Assembly (NCBI GenBank): GCA_021292165.1
Contig: CM037877.1
Span: forward strand, 305,044,063-305,108,062
DNA from: Shinisaurus crocodilurus
Lineage: Eukaryota; Chordata; Lepidosauria; Squamata; Shinisauridae
DNA: 64,000 nucleotides
Direction: 5' to 3'
The notes beneath the pieces are model-generated. The model saw only the letters and a program-made list of their open reading frames with translations. It was not told the origin of the DNA and made no database searches. A program made the position numbers and the translations under genes. Positions 22,455-32,400 of the stretch are shown here, one piece after another. Every line of letters begins with the position of its first letter. Position 1 is the first letter of the stretch.

Positions 22455-22715
22455 GGCTGGGTTCAGACGACGCGATAATCCACACTCAAGGGTTGAGTGT
22501 GGGTTGCTGCTGAACCGTGGGTTATTGCATCGTCTGAACCCAGCCGAGATGACAAACCATGGTGAACAACCCACAGTTCACAACCCAACAACAAGCCATG
22601 GCTTGTTAGAACAGCTGGGTTCAGACAACAGGATAACCCACATTTTAACAACAACCCACAGTCAACCCATACGCAACCCTTGCGTGTGGGTTGTCGTGTT
22701 TTCTGAACCCAGTCT
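22455..22715. repeat. tandem pair of palindromic MITEs, CTGGGTTCAGACRAC family
   Basis: Four copies of CTGGGTTCAGAC in alternating orientation (about 22458, 22535, 22616, 22698) delimit two palindromic units and an intervening spacer. The sequences between them are rich in AACCCACA/TGTGGGTT and CCATGG. This is the same superfamily as 17702-17911. Confidence 0.7.
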
Positions 22716-22718
22716 CTG

Positions 22719-22790
22719 TTGGAGACCCTGGAAAGCTGCTGGCAGTCAGAATAGTCAATGCTGGGTTAGATGGGCCGTTCAGTACCAGAC
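22719..22790 (+). repeat. fragment of tRNA-derived SINE
   Basis: GAGACCCTGGAAAGCTGCTG and GGGTTAGATGGGCC match the SINE body at 54027-54325 in the opposite orientation. Confidence 0.45.
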
Positions 22791-23136
22791 AGATGTCAAC
22801 CCCTGCCCTCCCCCCTCCTCCTCCTAAAATAGGGTTCCCACCTTACCCTCCCTCCGCCTCAAGTCCATAAGGACAAGCAGAAAACAGCAGCGGCAGCAGC
22901 TTCATCAGATGCAGTTGCTGCTGGCAAAAGTGTCACGGGTTAAACGCCTACCTGTCACGCCGCTCTTAAAAGTTTGGCAACGCCCTTGAAGCCTTTTAAA
23001 AGAGATTCATCTTTTTGATTCATCTGGTGACCCTAAAAAGGACCTGCACATCTAAAACGTACTTTAAAAAAAAAAAAAAAAAAAAGACAAGAAGGAGGGG
23101 AAAGGAGAAAAAAAGAAAGACACCGAAATGCGTTAA
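22791..23136. other. no feature recognised
   Basis: It contains a poly(A) run of about 20 at 23065-23084. That may be the tail of an unrecognised retrotransposed sequence. Confidence 0.3.
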
Positions 23137-23252
23137 GGGCACACAATCCTATTAAGCGTGTTTAGACAGAGAGAGAAAAAAAAGTCCTACAACTCCAGCT
23201 GTAGGACTCCCCCGCCCCGCCCGGTCTAAACATGCTGATAGGATTGCGACCG
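23137..23252. repeat. palindromic MITE, GTGCAATCCTATGC family, copy 4
   Basis: Outer arms GGGCACACAATCCTATTAAG and CATGCTGATAGGATTGCGAC flank a centre with TCCTACAACTCCAGCTGTAG. The central part is shortened. Confidence 0.7.
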
Positions 23253-23259
23253 AAGTAAA

Positions 23260-23800
23260 GGACGATTGTTTACGCATCCTCCCCCCTTTGCAGGATTCGC
23301 TCCGCTTTCCCAGAACTGCGGTGGGATGGAACTCGGGAGTCCTGGCTCCCCAAACCTAATTACACACCCTGTCTCGGAAAGCAACCCAGGAGTCCTGGCT
23401 CCCGCCACTCCCCGTGTAACCCCCCCCCCCCCGCCGGCCTGGACCTTCATTCTCCTCGTCCCCCGTTGCGCTGCCTCTTAGAAGTGAAACGGTTAAACAC
23501 CATAGAGGAGAATGCCTCCTCTCCTGTCCATTCCCAGGCAGCTGCAACCACCAGCACCACCAGCAGCAGAGCGGAAGAGGGGAACTATGTCGGGGTGGGA
23601 ACTTCCTCTCCCTCCCTGCCTCCCTCCCAGTCACCCTGAGCCCTGGTGGCTGAGGAGCAGAGACGGGGAGGGGGCCCCGCCTGCAGTGCAAAAGGAGCTT
23701 TGGGGGGCTCCCCAGGCCTAATGGGGGAGGTCCCCCTGGGTGCGGATCTCCCCAGAGAGAGAGAGACACACACCTCTAGGCAGGGGCAGCTGCAGTGGTG
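23260..23800. promoter_or_regulatory. GC-rich, CpG-containing segment
   Basis: It is GC-rich with several CpGs and long C runs (about 23419-23432). It could be a promoter or 5' exon of an unannotated transcript, possibly of the zinc-finger gene 6 kb downstream, but no splice-joined coding exon was recognised. Confidence 0.25.
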
Positions 23801-23854
23801 AGTTTGGGACGCTCTGCAAGAGCTGGGAAATGGGTGCATTATCATTATTTTTTT

Positions 23855-23855
23855 A

Positions 23856-23912
<57 letters not shown>
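23855..23912. repeat. (ATT)n microsatellite
   Basis: About 19 uninterrupted ATT units. Confidence 0.95.
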
Positions 23913-24797
23913 GCAAACAAAAGAGACGGGGGTTGGCGTTGACGGTGGTGCGGACGGGCCAAACCCAGTTTAGTTCGTCCGTTTTGCGTGCGCAAAGGCT
24001 CAAAAAAAGAAGAGATGGAGCTGGCAAGGGGAGATTGGCAGCAGGGTTGTACTTCTCAGATCACTTCGCAAGGATTAAGTCACCCTTTCGTCACTTTACC
24101 GTAGTCGCAGTCAAGGCGATTGGCAACGCGATCCTATCCATATTGACTCACGAGCACTCCCTTAATAGAGTTGTGTAGGTCTTACTCCCTACGAAGCGGG
24201 CATAGGATTCCAGCCTCAGAAGTGGGTTTTCATGCCCACCTGTCAAGGCGCACCACAAAGCCAGGCTCCTAATCGGTGTTACTGATTCTCAAGAGGATTA
24301 ACTGCTGCAGAATACAAAGGGGTGTGACCATGAGCATGTTCTGAAGCTGCTGTGGACATTGCATTAGAGTGTGGGACCCTATCACTGGGGGAAACCCCTT
24401 TCCAAAAATGGGACACCTCCTTTGCAGCTGCTTAGATGTGAAACAAATGCATTCTCTCTCCCCCCCCCCCCCGCCCAGCCCCCTGCTCGCTCCTTCATAT
24501 AATCTTTTGATCCTTGACTTTTTTTTTAAAGTTTTGTATTTAAATAAGAGCAGTAGAAGAAATCAGTCAGCAATGTATTTCTAAGCGTATAAAACCATCT
24601 TTTAAAAATGGAAAGGGTTTCAGCTGGGTTCTGCAAGGGTGTCTGTGGGGCTTTGGGCATTTGTGAAGCTGGTTGCTGAACTCTTAGCTGAAATGAAGAC
24701 ATATAGTGTGATCTTAAACATGCTTACTCAGAAGTAAGTACCACTGTGTCCCATGGGGCATACTCCTGAGGAAGTGTATTTAGGATAGTAGCCTAAA
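23913..24797. other. no gene recognised
   Basis: Only low-complexity runs and a possible TACTTCTGAGTAAGC-type repeat near 24715-24770 were seen. Confidence 0.35.
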
Positions 24798-24941
24798 GCT
24801 GCAATCCTATGCATGTTTAGACAGAAAAAAAGTCCTACAACTCCCAGAATCCCGCAGTCAGCAATTCCCATCATGACTGGGGCATGCTGGGAGTTGTAGG
24901 ACTTCTTTCCTGTCTAAACATGTACAATAGGATTGTGCCCA
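24798..24941. repeat. palindromic MITE, GTGCAATCCTATGC family, copy 5
   Basis: CTGCAATCCTATGCATGTTT and AACATGTACAATAGGATTGT are the outer ends. Both arms carry CCTACAACTCCCAG or its inverse. Confidence 0.85.
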
Positions 24942-25047
24942 AGGTACGTTTAGGTCCAATTGCTTAAATTCATCCCTTCTTACCCTTGACTCTCCTCTCC
25001 TCCTCCCTCCTTCACCTCCACCTCCTTCTCTTTGTTGTCTGCTTAAC

Positions 25048-25150
25048 TGTTGAATGTTAGACTGTAACCTCCTTGGGGCAGGCTCCTGCCTTTTTCGCTT
25101 GATGCTCTGTGATGCACTATGTCTGTTGATGGTGCTGTGTAAATAATACT
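25048..25150 (+). repeat. LINE (CR1/L3-like) 3' end
   Basis: GACTGTAACCTCCTTGGGGC to GTGCTGTGTAAATAATACTA matches the conserved 3' terminus also seen at 10165-10267. Confidence 0.5.
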
Positions 25151-25170
25151 AATCTGTCCTCGTGGCTCAG

Positions 25171-25194
25171 CCTCTCTCTCTCTCTCTCTCTCTC
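25171..25194. repeat. (CT)n microsatellite
   Basis: Twelve CT units. Confidence 0.9.
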
Positions 25195-25402
25195 AAGCAT
25201 CCCAAGGGAGTCTCCCAGCAGCCATATGGCACCCACTGACGGCTGGCCTTGCCTGACTGCTTGGAGAGGCCGCAGCTCAATGGCAGAGTGCATGTTTGCA
25301 AGGTCTAATTGCTGCTGGCGTTTCCAGTTGCAAGCAGCAGGACTGGGGGAGACCCCTTGTCTTGAGAGCCTGCAGAACTGCTGCTGATTAGAGGGGTAGG
25401 CA

Positions 25403-25505
25403 ACCAGGATCCTTCCAGATGCTTTGCACTACAACTCCCATCACCCGTGACCATTGACTGGGGACGATGGGAGTTGCCATCCAAAACGTCTGGAGGGTTG
25501 CGTGG
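25403..25505. repeat. hAT-like palindromic MITE, diverged
   Basis: CACTACAACTCCCATCACCC and GACGATGGGAGTTGCCATCC are inverted arms flanked by CTTCCAGATGC and ACGTCTGGAGG. Confidence 0.65.
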
Positions 25506-25975
25506 ATCAACGGTTTGACCCAAGACGGCAGCTCCCCATTTTCAGTGCTAAACCGCCAGTTTGTATGCACTCGATGCCTGTAATCCCTTTGGAGTTTGCC
25601 TGCTTTCCAGAGTCATCTTGATGAGTGTTTGTCTCTTCCCCCACTCCGTGGCGGGCCCCAGCACACCCAGTTATGAGGATAGCATCAATCAGATGCATAG
25701 GTTGCTTCCAGGCACTAAGACATTAGGGAGGAGGACTCTGTATCTGGACTCGGCTCTCCCGAATAGGCGGCACCCGACAGATCCCAGCTGCGAAGGTTCA
25801 GTTTCAGCTTTAGCAGTAGCTTCCGGACGAAGGCGGCAGTGCGATCTGTTCTTTAGATGTGTATCTTTGCTAAGGTGGCAGCACTGTTTGTGCTCCCTTT
25901 GCTGCATGGTGCCCCTTTGGGTGTCAGTGAGGGCTTGAACTGGAGCCGCGGATTACTTGGGACAAATTTCAAGTG

Positions 25976-26045
25976 GCTGTGTTGGCTGGGAATGATGGGA
26001 CTTGCAGTCCAACACCTATGGAGAGCACCAGGTTGGGGAAGGCTG
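25976..26045. repeat. arm of hAT-like MITE
   Basis: GGCTGGGAATGATGGGACTT followed by GCAGTCCAACACCTATGG and GGTTGGGGAAGGC is a single diverged arm. Confidence 0.5.
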
Positions 26046-26129
26046 GAGTTTACAGTTGGGGCGGGGACGTGGCCTGATTTCCACTGACACGGACCCCGTG
26101 AGGAGTTACAATATATGCGTGTGCAGCTG

Positions 26130-26900
26130 CCAACCTTCCCGCAGAATCATGGTCTGCAGCTGCTTTGGCCTGGGGAGCGGACCAAATATTCATATGTTTA
26201 TCCATCCGTAGGTGGCGTCTAAATACCACCTGTTCAAATATTGAAAGCGTTGTTAGGTCCTCAATCCATTGTGTTATAGGAGGTGAGTTTTATCTTTCCA
26301 GTGTTGCAGTATCAGTCTTTTAGGTGTCAAGAGGGTGTGGAAAATCCACTTGCATTGTCCTTGTGATAAATTCCATACAGCAGGTGAATAAATTAAAAGA
26401 ACGTGTGCATCAGTAAATATTAAAGAGCATTCTAATACTAAGTTTATCTACTATGACCTCTACCCAAAAAGAAGCAACCACTGGGCATTGCCAAAACATA
26501 TGGGTAAATCAGCCCCCCTTCCTCCACAGAAGCATTCGCTGTATTACCCCTCCAACAGTTAGCTGACTTAGTCAAACCCTTATTAAAAGACATTGTGGTG
26601 TCCACTAAACACAAAACAAAAGTTTTTGCTGAATAAGACGTAACCTAAGATCTATAGACCCTTCTGGCACAGATGCAAAAACAATGTTCCATTGATTAGG
26701 CAAAATAAGACCATCTAATCCCCTATTCCATTTGTCTTTAAGACTCTGTGTATCATACTTATTCACCGACAATAAGTATTTATAAACATGAATCCTAGGT
26801 CGATACAACTGCTGAGCCTTTTTCTGAAGCTTAGGCATCACTGTTTTTATTGATAGCTGTATTACTACATACTTATTGATATACATTTCATACACATCTA
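26130..26900 (-). mobile_element. L1/Tx1-like LINE ORF2 C-terminal remnant
   Basis: On the minus strand, 26605-26895 reads LKDKWNRGLDGLILPNQWNI and SIDLRLRLIQQKLLF. Further on, in broken frames, comes THMFWQCPVVASFW, a Trp/Cys/His signature of L1-group ORF2 C-termini. Stops and frameshifts interrupt it. It is an old dead copy without a reverse transcriptase domain. Confidence 0.6.
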
Positions 26901-27040
26901 CTGTAAGTGATTCGTTTTAATTTCTGTAAGAAAATTATTCTCCCCCCCCCTTTTAATATGGTTTTTGCTTTGTTTTGGTGAAATTCACATTACAAAAATT
27001 AATAATGAAAAAAACCTTTGGCCTGGAGAACTTCTTTGGA

Positions 27041-27063
27041 CGTTGTTGTTGTTGTTGTTGTTG

Positions 27064-27100
<37 letters not shown>

Positions 27101-27240
27101 AATTTATGTGTTGCTTCCCACTGCAAAAAGCAGTCTCAAAGTGACCTGCACACATACAGAAATCCATCATTAATATAACAGAAAACCCACAAAATCAATA
27201 TAAAGCATAATCTAGCACAATACAGATAAAACACTGTGAA
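27041..27240 (-). repeat. (GTT)n(ATT)n tract and adjoining LINE tail
   Basis: Nine GTT units pass into about 12 ATT units (27041-27099), followed by AATTTATGTGTTGCTTCCCA. That last block looks like an antisense LINE 3' end whose tail gave rise to the microsatellite. Confidence 0.55.
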
Positions 27241-27605
27241 AACATAATCTAAAAATAATACAATACTGAAAGTGTACATCTATAATATGTGAAATCTCCC
27301 CCTCCCCCTGCACAGGGGGAGGTGGGCCAAAATCTTCCCTTTTGAAAGTGGCCTCCCTGAAAGGCACTTGTAGAGCCAGCAATCACCCAGGCCTGGGGAT
27401 TGTCTGTTTGTGATCTAGCAAAGGTCTGGGCTGAGTTGGCAAAGAACAAGAAGCTGAGTGGCGGGGAATGCTCATTGAGCTAACGTGCCCTGGTCTCTGC
27501 CTTTCTCTCTGGGGATGCGTGAAAAAAAGTGGCTGAAAATGCCAAGTGTTGGTTAGTTTGGCGTGGCAAAAGCACCAAAGTGTATCGGGATGGCTGCCCA
27601 GCACC

Positions 27606-27771
27606 CAGGACCGGTGCAAGGCAGTTTGGTGCCCTAGGCAAGATCAGATATTTAGCGCCCCCCTTCCCACTTGAGAGCACTGTATTTTTTCCCCAGAGGC
27701 GTTTCTGGTGCCCCCTTTAGCCCTGCGCCCTAGGCGGCTGCCTAGTTGGCCTAATGGTAGCACCGGCCCTG
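27606..27771. repeat. hAT MITE with CAGGRCCGGTGC ends, copy 1
   Basis: Terminal inverted repeats CAGGACCGGTGC and GCACCGGCCCTG delimit 166 bp. A perfect 8-bp target duplication CCAGCACC flanks it (27598-27605 and 27772-27779), diagnostic of hAT transposition. A second copy in inverted orientation is at 55297-55461. Confidence 0.92.
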
Positions 27772-28034
27772 CCAGCACCTCCTGGCTTAACCCACATTTC
27801 AAAGGTTGCATTGTTTATGTGGGATGTTCCAGGGGTCCCCATCCCTGTGTAGTTTGATAGGCCCTTGCAGTTTCTGATTGATTGTGGCCAGATAGGATTT
27901 GCCCCTTAAGAGTATGGAGATGGAGAATGATTCCCCTCTACCTGCATCCTGGTCCTGCCACCCACATGGCAGCATTCAAATGGGAACAGGAAGTTAGAGT
28001 TGCGTTTTACTCTTCTTACTCTCTATAGTCAGTT

Positions 28035-28334
28035 AGGGTGCAATCCTATGTATGTTTAGATTCATAGATCATAGAGTTGGAAGGGGCCTACAAGGCCATC
28101 GAGTCCAACCCCCTGCTCAGTGCAGGAAACTAGAGGAGGGGTCTCCCCAGTAACAACCAGGCCTGACCCTGCTTAGCTTTCCACACTTAGACAAGCTGAG
28201 CCAGCGTGGGCCACAGGCCTGACTTATGGGGGGAAAAGGCCTACAACTCCCACCATGCCCAGCCAGCCATGCTGGCTGTGGAATGCTGGGAACTGCAGGA
28301 CTTATTCTGTCTAAACATGCACAGGATTGCACCC
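28035..28334. repeat. palindromic MITE, GTGCAATCCTATGC family, split by CR1
   Basis: The left end AGGGTGCAATCCTATGTATG and right end CATGCACAGGATTGCACCC are separated by a CR1 insertion at 28061-28222. The remaining arms carry CTACAACTCCCACCATGCCC. Confidence 0.8.
28061..28222 (-). repeat. CR1 LINE 3' end, antisense, nested in MITE
   Basis: ATCATAGAGTTGGAAGGGGC to AGGCCTGACCCTGCTTAGCT matches the copy at 5785. It interrupts the left arm of the palindromic MITE, so it is the younger insertion. Confidence 0.75.
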
Positions 28335-28574
28335 ATAGCTGCTTACTAGGCATCCACTGCCGAGTACTTCCTCCTGCCTTCATTATCCTTTAGCAATATG
28401 ATTGGCCAGGGCCAAAGCACAATGGCAAGATGGGTGCCTGGATGCTAAGTATTTGCCCTCTTGAATGGGTCTGGGACTATATAATAAACTTTGATTGATT
28501 GCACTGTTTCCTCAATAGTCAAAACAGCCATCCTTTTAGAACAGGGGTGTTCATTCATTCATGCATGCATTTTC

Positions 28575-29060
28575 CTTCATTTATTACATTTCTATACTGC
28601 CCGATAGCCAAAGCTCTCTGGATGGTTCAAAGCATGATCAAACATAATATAAAACCTTTAACGTTCAAGAATTTTAAACAGTTAAAAAACAAATTAAAAA
28701 CAATTAACAATAAAACTACCAGGACCTGATAGCAAACTAAATGCCCCATCATTTGCTGTCAAATGCCGGGGAGTAGAGGAAAGTCTTTACCTGGTGCCAA
28801 AAAGATGATTGGAGCCAGACGGACCTCAGTTGGGGGGGCCACCACCAAGAAGCCCCTGTCCCATGTTGCCATCCTCTGAACCTCACTCAGAAGAGGAACT
28901 TGGAAGAGGGGCTTCAGATGTTCATCATAGTGTATGGGAAGGTTCATACTGGGAGAGGCGCTCCATTAGGTATTGTGGTCCTGAGCCCTGTAAAGCTTTA
29001 TAGGTCAAGACCAGCCTGAGGGCTGAATTGAATTCTGGACAAGCTCTTGGAGGGGGAGGT
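28575..29060 (-). repeat. LINE 3' end, antisense, with ORF2 relic
   Basis: The tail TTTATTACATTTCTATACTG and CCCGATAGCCAAAGCTCTCT precede a minus-strand relic TEVRLAPIIF, equivalent to KEVRLAPTLYSF at 39312. Further right, CTTTATAGGTCAAGACCAGC continues the ORF2 C-terminus. Frames are broken. Confidence 0.65.
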
Positions 29061-29484
29061 GCATTCCAGGGGAGGGCAGGGTTGAAGGCAAAAGGGGCAG
29101 GACCAAAATACCAAAAATACCAGCCTATTTTAGCTTGCAGCTCTTACTGCCAGTAAGGAAGCCTCAGCAGAGGCATTTCAACCTTTTAGAGTGGGGGAAA
29201 AACTGCACAAAAGCCAGGAAACCACCAATCAACTTGCAGCCCCGGCAGGGGGGGAAGAAGACAGTGGGGCCAAGGGAAGGGGGCGTGGTCATTTGGGTAA
29301 CCCTGGAGAGTTGGATTTGGCCTCCAGGTAGGCCGGATTTGGCCTGCAGGCCTGTGGTTCAACACTCCTCTTTTAGAAACTCAATAAGGCGCGCCTCTAG
29401 ATTCCAGATGAACTGCTATTCAGACCCCACTAAAACCGGAGGGACAGTTTCACCACGCAAGAGTGAGACTCTGTCTTGTTTCAG

Positions 29485-32400
29485 ATGCTGTGGACCCTGC
29501 CGGCTGAGGCTTAGCACCTGACATCGTTGAGTGGGGACCCAGGGAGCCTGGGCGGGGAAGCCATGCAGGAGAACTCGGAAGCCGACGTTTCTCTGGGTAC
29601 GTCTTTGGGTCATTGTGTACTGTTACTCCGACGGCCCAAAACTCTGTCCCAAGAGTTGGTGAACAGGTGGCTGCCACCAAAACTCAGTCCTGAAGGGAGC
29701 GCTTGGAGGAGGGTGGGGGCGAGTCCTTTTACAGGTAAGGCCTGGGCCATGGCGGCGGCGGGGGGGGGGGGGAGGGTGAAAGGGTCGGGCAGACGTCCCC
29801 AACGCGGCGCCCTCCAGCCGGTCGGACTACAACTCCCAATCAGCCCCAGCCAGCATGGGCAATGGCCGGGGATGATGGGAGTTGTGGTCTGACAACATCT
29901 GGAGGGCGCCGTGCTGGGGCGGGCTGGGGTAGCGGATCTGGTGGTAAATGCTTAGGAAAAGAGGACTGGTCCTGGAAAGCAGGACTTGTTGATCCTGTGC
30001 CCAGCTCTGAGAAGGGACTGGTGGAGTGGGCGGGTGTCAGCAAAACAAGGCCTGCTCAGAGTTTGCTGGCATAAGGACTTGCTACATTCAGAGATGGGCA
30101 AAATCACTGATAGAGCTCGGGGTTTTTTTGAACGCTCTGGCCTCAGGGAACCCTTTCCACATGGATTTGTCTGTCAAACCCCCCCCCCCCACAGTGGAGC
30201 TCCTTGTTTGTTGCATAGGACGTATCCTTGGTTCACGTGTTGTACTGGCTGGGCCTGTAAATTGAGAGTGCCCCCCCTCTCCCAGGCCGCAGTCCATTTT
30301 TGCTTGCCGCTGTGCATTATGGGGGAGAAATGGTAGCCATGGGTCTTTCAGGGAAGCTTGTCCCTCAGTCCTGATCTCGACGTTGAGGAACCCCGGGATT
30401 CCCCAGAGCACGGTTTGAAAGCTACGATACGGCTCACGGCTGTGTCAACCCTGATAGGTGAGAGATTTTCAGGGTCTCAGCCTCTTGCTTTTAACTCTGT
30501 GTTCACAGATCACCCGGAGAATGCTCCTGCCGCAGCCTCCCAGATGGAAGGAACAGAGGACGCATGTGATCCTGATGGCCCTGGCGCTTTGGAGGAAGAA
30601 GAGGAGACCCCAAGAGTCACCCCTGCAGGTGGGAAAGATGAAAACAGGAAGATTCATCTTGGAATGAAGGGCTAGGACAGGGGTGGGGAACGGGGGGGCC
30701 GGTTACGGACCACCCTGGAGCCCTGCAGTCAGTGTGGGTCATTCTGGGCTAGATGCACCCATAGTCTTACTGTGTAAAGGCAGCTTTATATTTTCAAGGG
30801 AATCCTTACCCCACATAATGTTTGGGCAGGGATGGGATGCAGGCGATTTTAATTTTTTAAAATTGTTTTTGGTCTTCTCCTGGATGACATTCCAAACATT
30901 TGCACAGTTCAGCCCGGAAAATAAGCTTCTGCCTTATTTTAGGTACTTTGGGATCTTTCTTTTTCGGATACGTTTCTGATTCTGTCTTTCTCCTCCTCTT
31001 GCCAGCTGACGGAGAGAAAGTGGAGCCCGTGAAGGCGGAGAGGGAGGAAGGCGCCTTTTGTACTGGACCACGAAGCCATGTCGAGGAGGACCTACCAACA
31101 GCAGCCGTAGCACCTCCGCCCCGCGGGAAGGGGGAGCGCCCTTACCCCTGCAGCGAGTGCGGGAAGGCGTTCAGCCAGTGGTCAAAGCTGGTGCGCCACC
31201 GGCGCATCCACACGGGGGAGCGCCCCAACACATGCACCGACTGCGGCAAGTCCTTCACCCAGAGCTCCCACCTGGTCCAGCACCGACGGACGCACACGGG
31301 CGAGAAGCCCTACGTCTGCGGCGACTGCGGCAAAGCCTTTTCCTGGAGCTCCAACCTGGCCCAGCACCAGCGCACCCACACGGGCGAGAAGCCCTATGTC
31401 TGCCGGGAGTGCGGCAAGGCCTTCTCCCAGAGCACCAACCTCATCAAGCACCAGCGCAGCCACACGGGCGAGAAACCCTACCGCTGCCCCGAGTGCCCCA
31501 AGAGCTTCTACCGCTCCTCGGACCTCATCCAGCACCAGATCACCCACACCGGCGAGCGGCCCTTCAAGTGCGAGGAGTGCGGCAAGGGCTTCACCCAGAG
31601 CGCCAACCTGGTCAAGCACCGCAAGATCCACGCCGGGGAGAAGCCCTTCCGGTGCAACGACTGCGGCAAGACCTTCATCCAGAGCTCGGAGCTCATCCAG
31701 CACCAGCGCACCCACTCGGGCGAGAAGCCCTACCAGTGCCAAGAGTGTGGCAAGCGCTTCGGCCACGGCGCCACCCTGGTCAAGCACCAGCGGCTCCACA
31801 TGGGGGTGGAGCCCTACCGCTGCGCCGACTGCGGCAAGACATTTGGCCTCAGCTCGGCACTGGAACGCCACCGGCGGTGCCACAGCGAGAGCCGCCCGTA
31901 CGCCTGCGCCGAGTGCGGCCAGAGCTTCTCCTTGGCCTCCAACCTCACTCTGCACTCTCGCATCCACCGGGGCGAGAAGCCCTACCGCTGCGCCGACTGC
32001 GGCAAGTGCTTTGGCATGAGCTCCACCCTCATCCGTCACCAGCGCATCCACACGGGCGAGAAGCCCTACGCCTGCCTCGACTGCGGCAAGGCCTTTGTCC
32101 GCAGCTCGCACCTCACCCAGCACCGCCGGACGCACACGGGCGAGCGGCCCTACCACTGCGAGGAGTGTGGTCGGCGCTTCTCCCAGAGCTCCAACCTCAT
32201 CACCCACCAGCGCATCCACATGGAGGAACGCCCCCACGTCTGCCACGGCTGTGGACGGCGCTTTGCCCAGGAGGAGGAACTGCAGCGCCACCAGCAGGAG
32301 GAGGACGGGAAGTGCAGTGGCAAAGGAGAGGCTCACGAGCCAGAGGGCCACGCCTCCCCCGTGGGCGACGTGGGTGGGGAGAGCCGCGAAGATGGGCACG

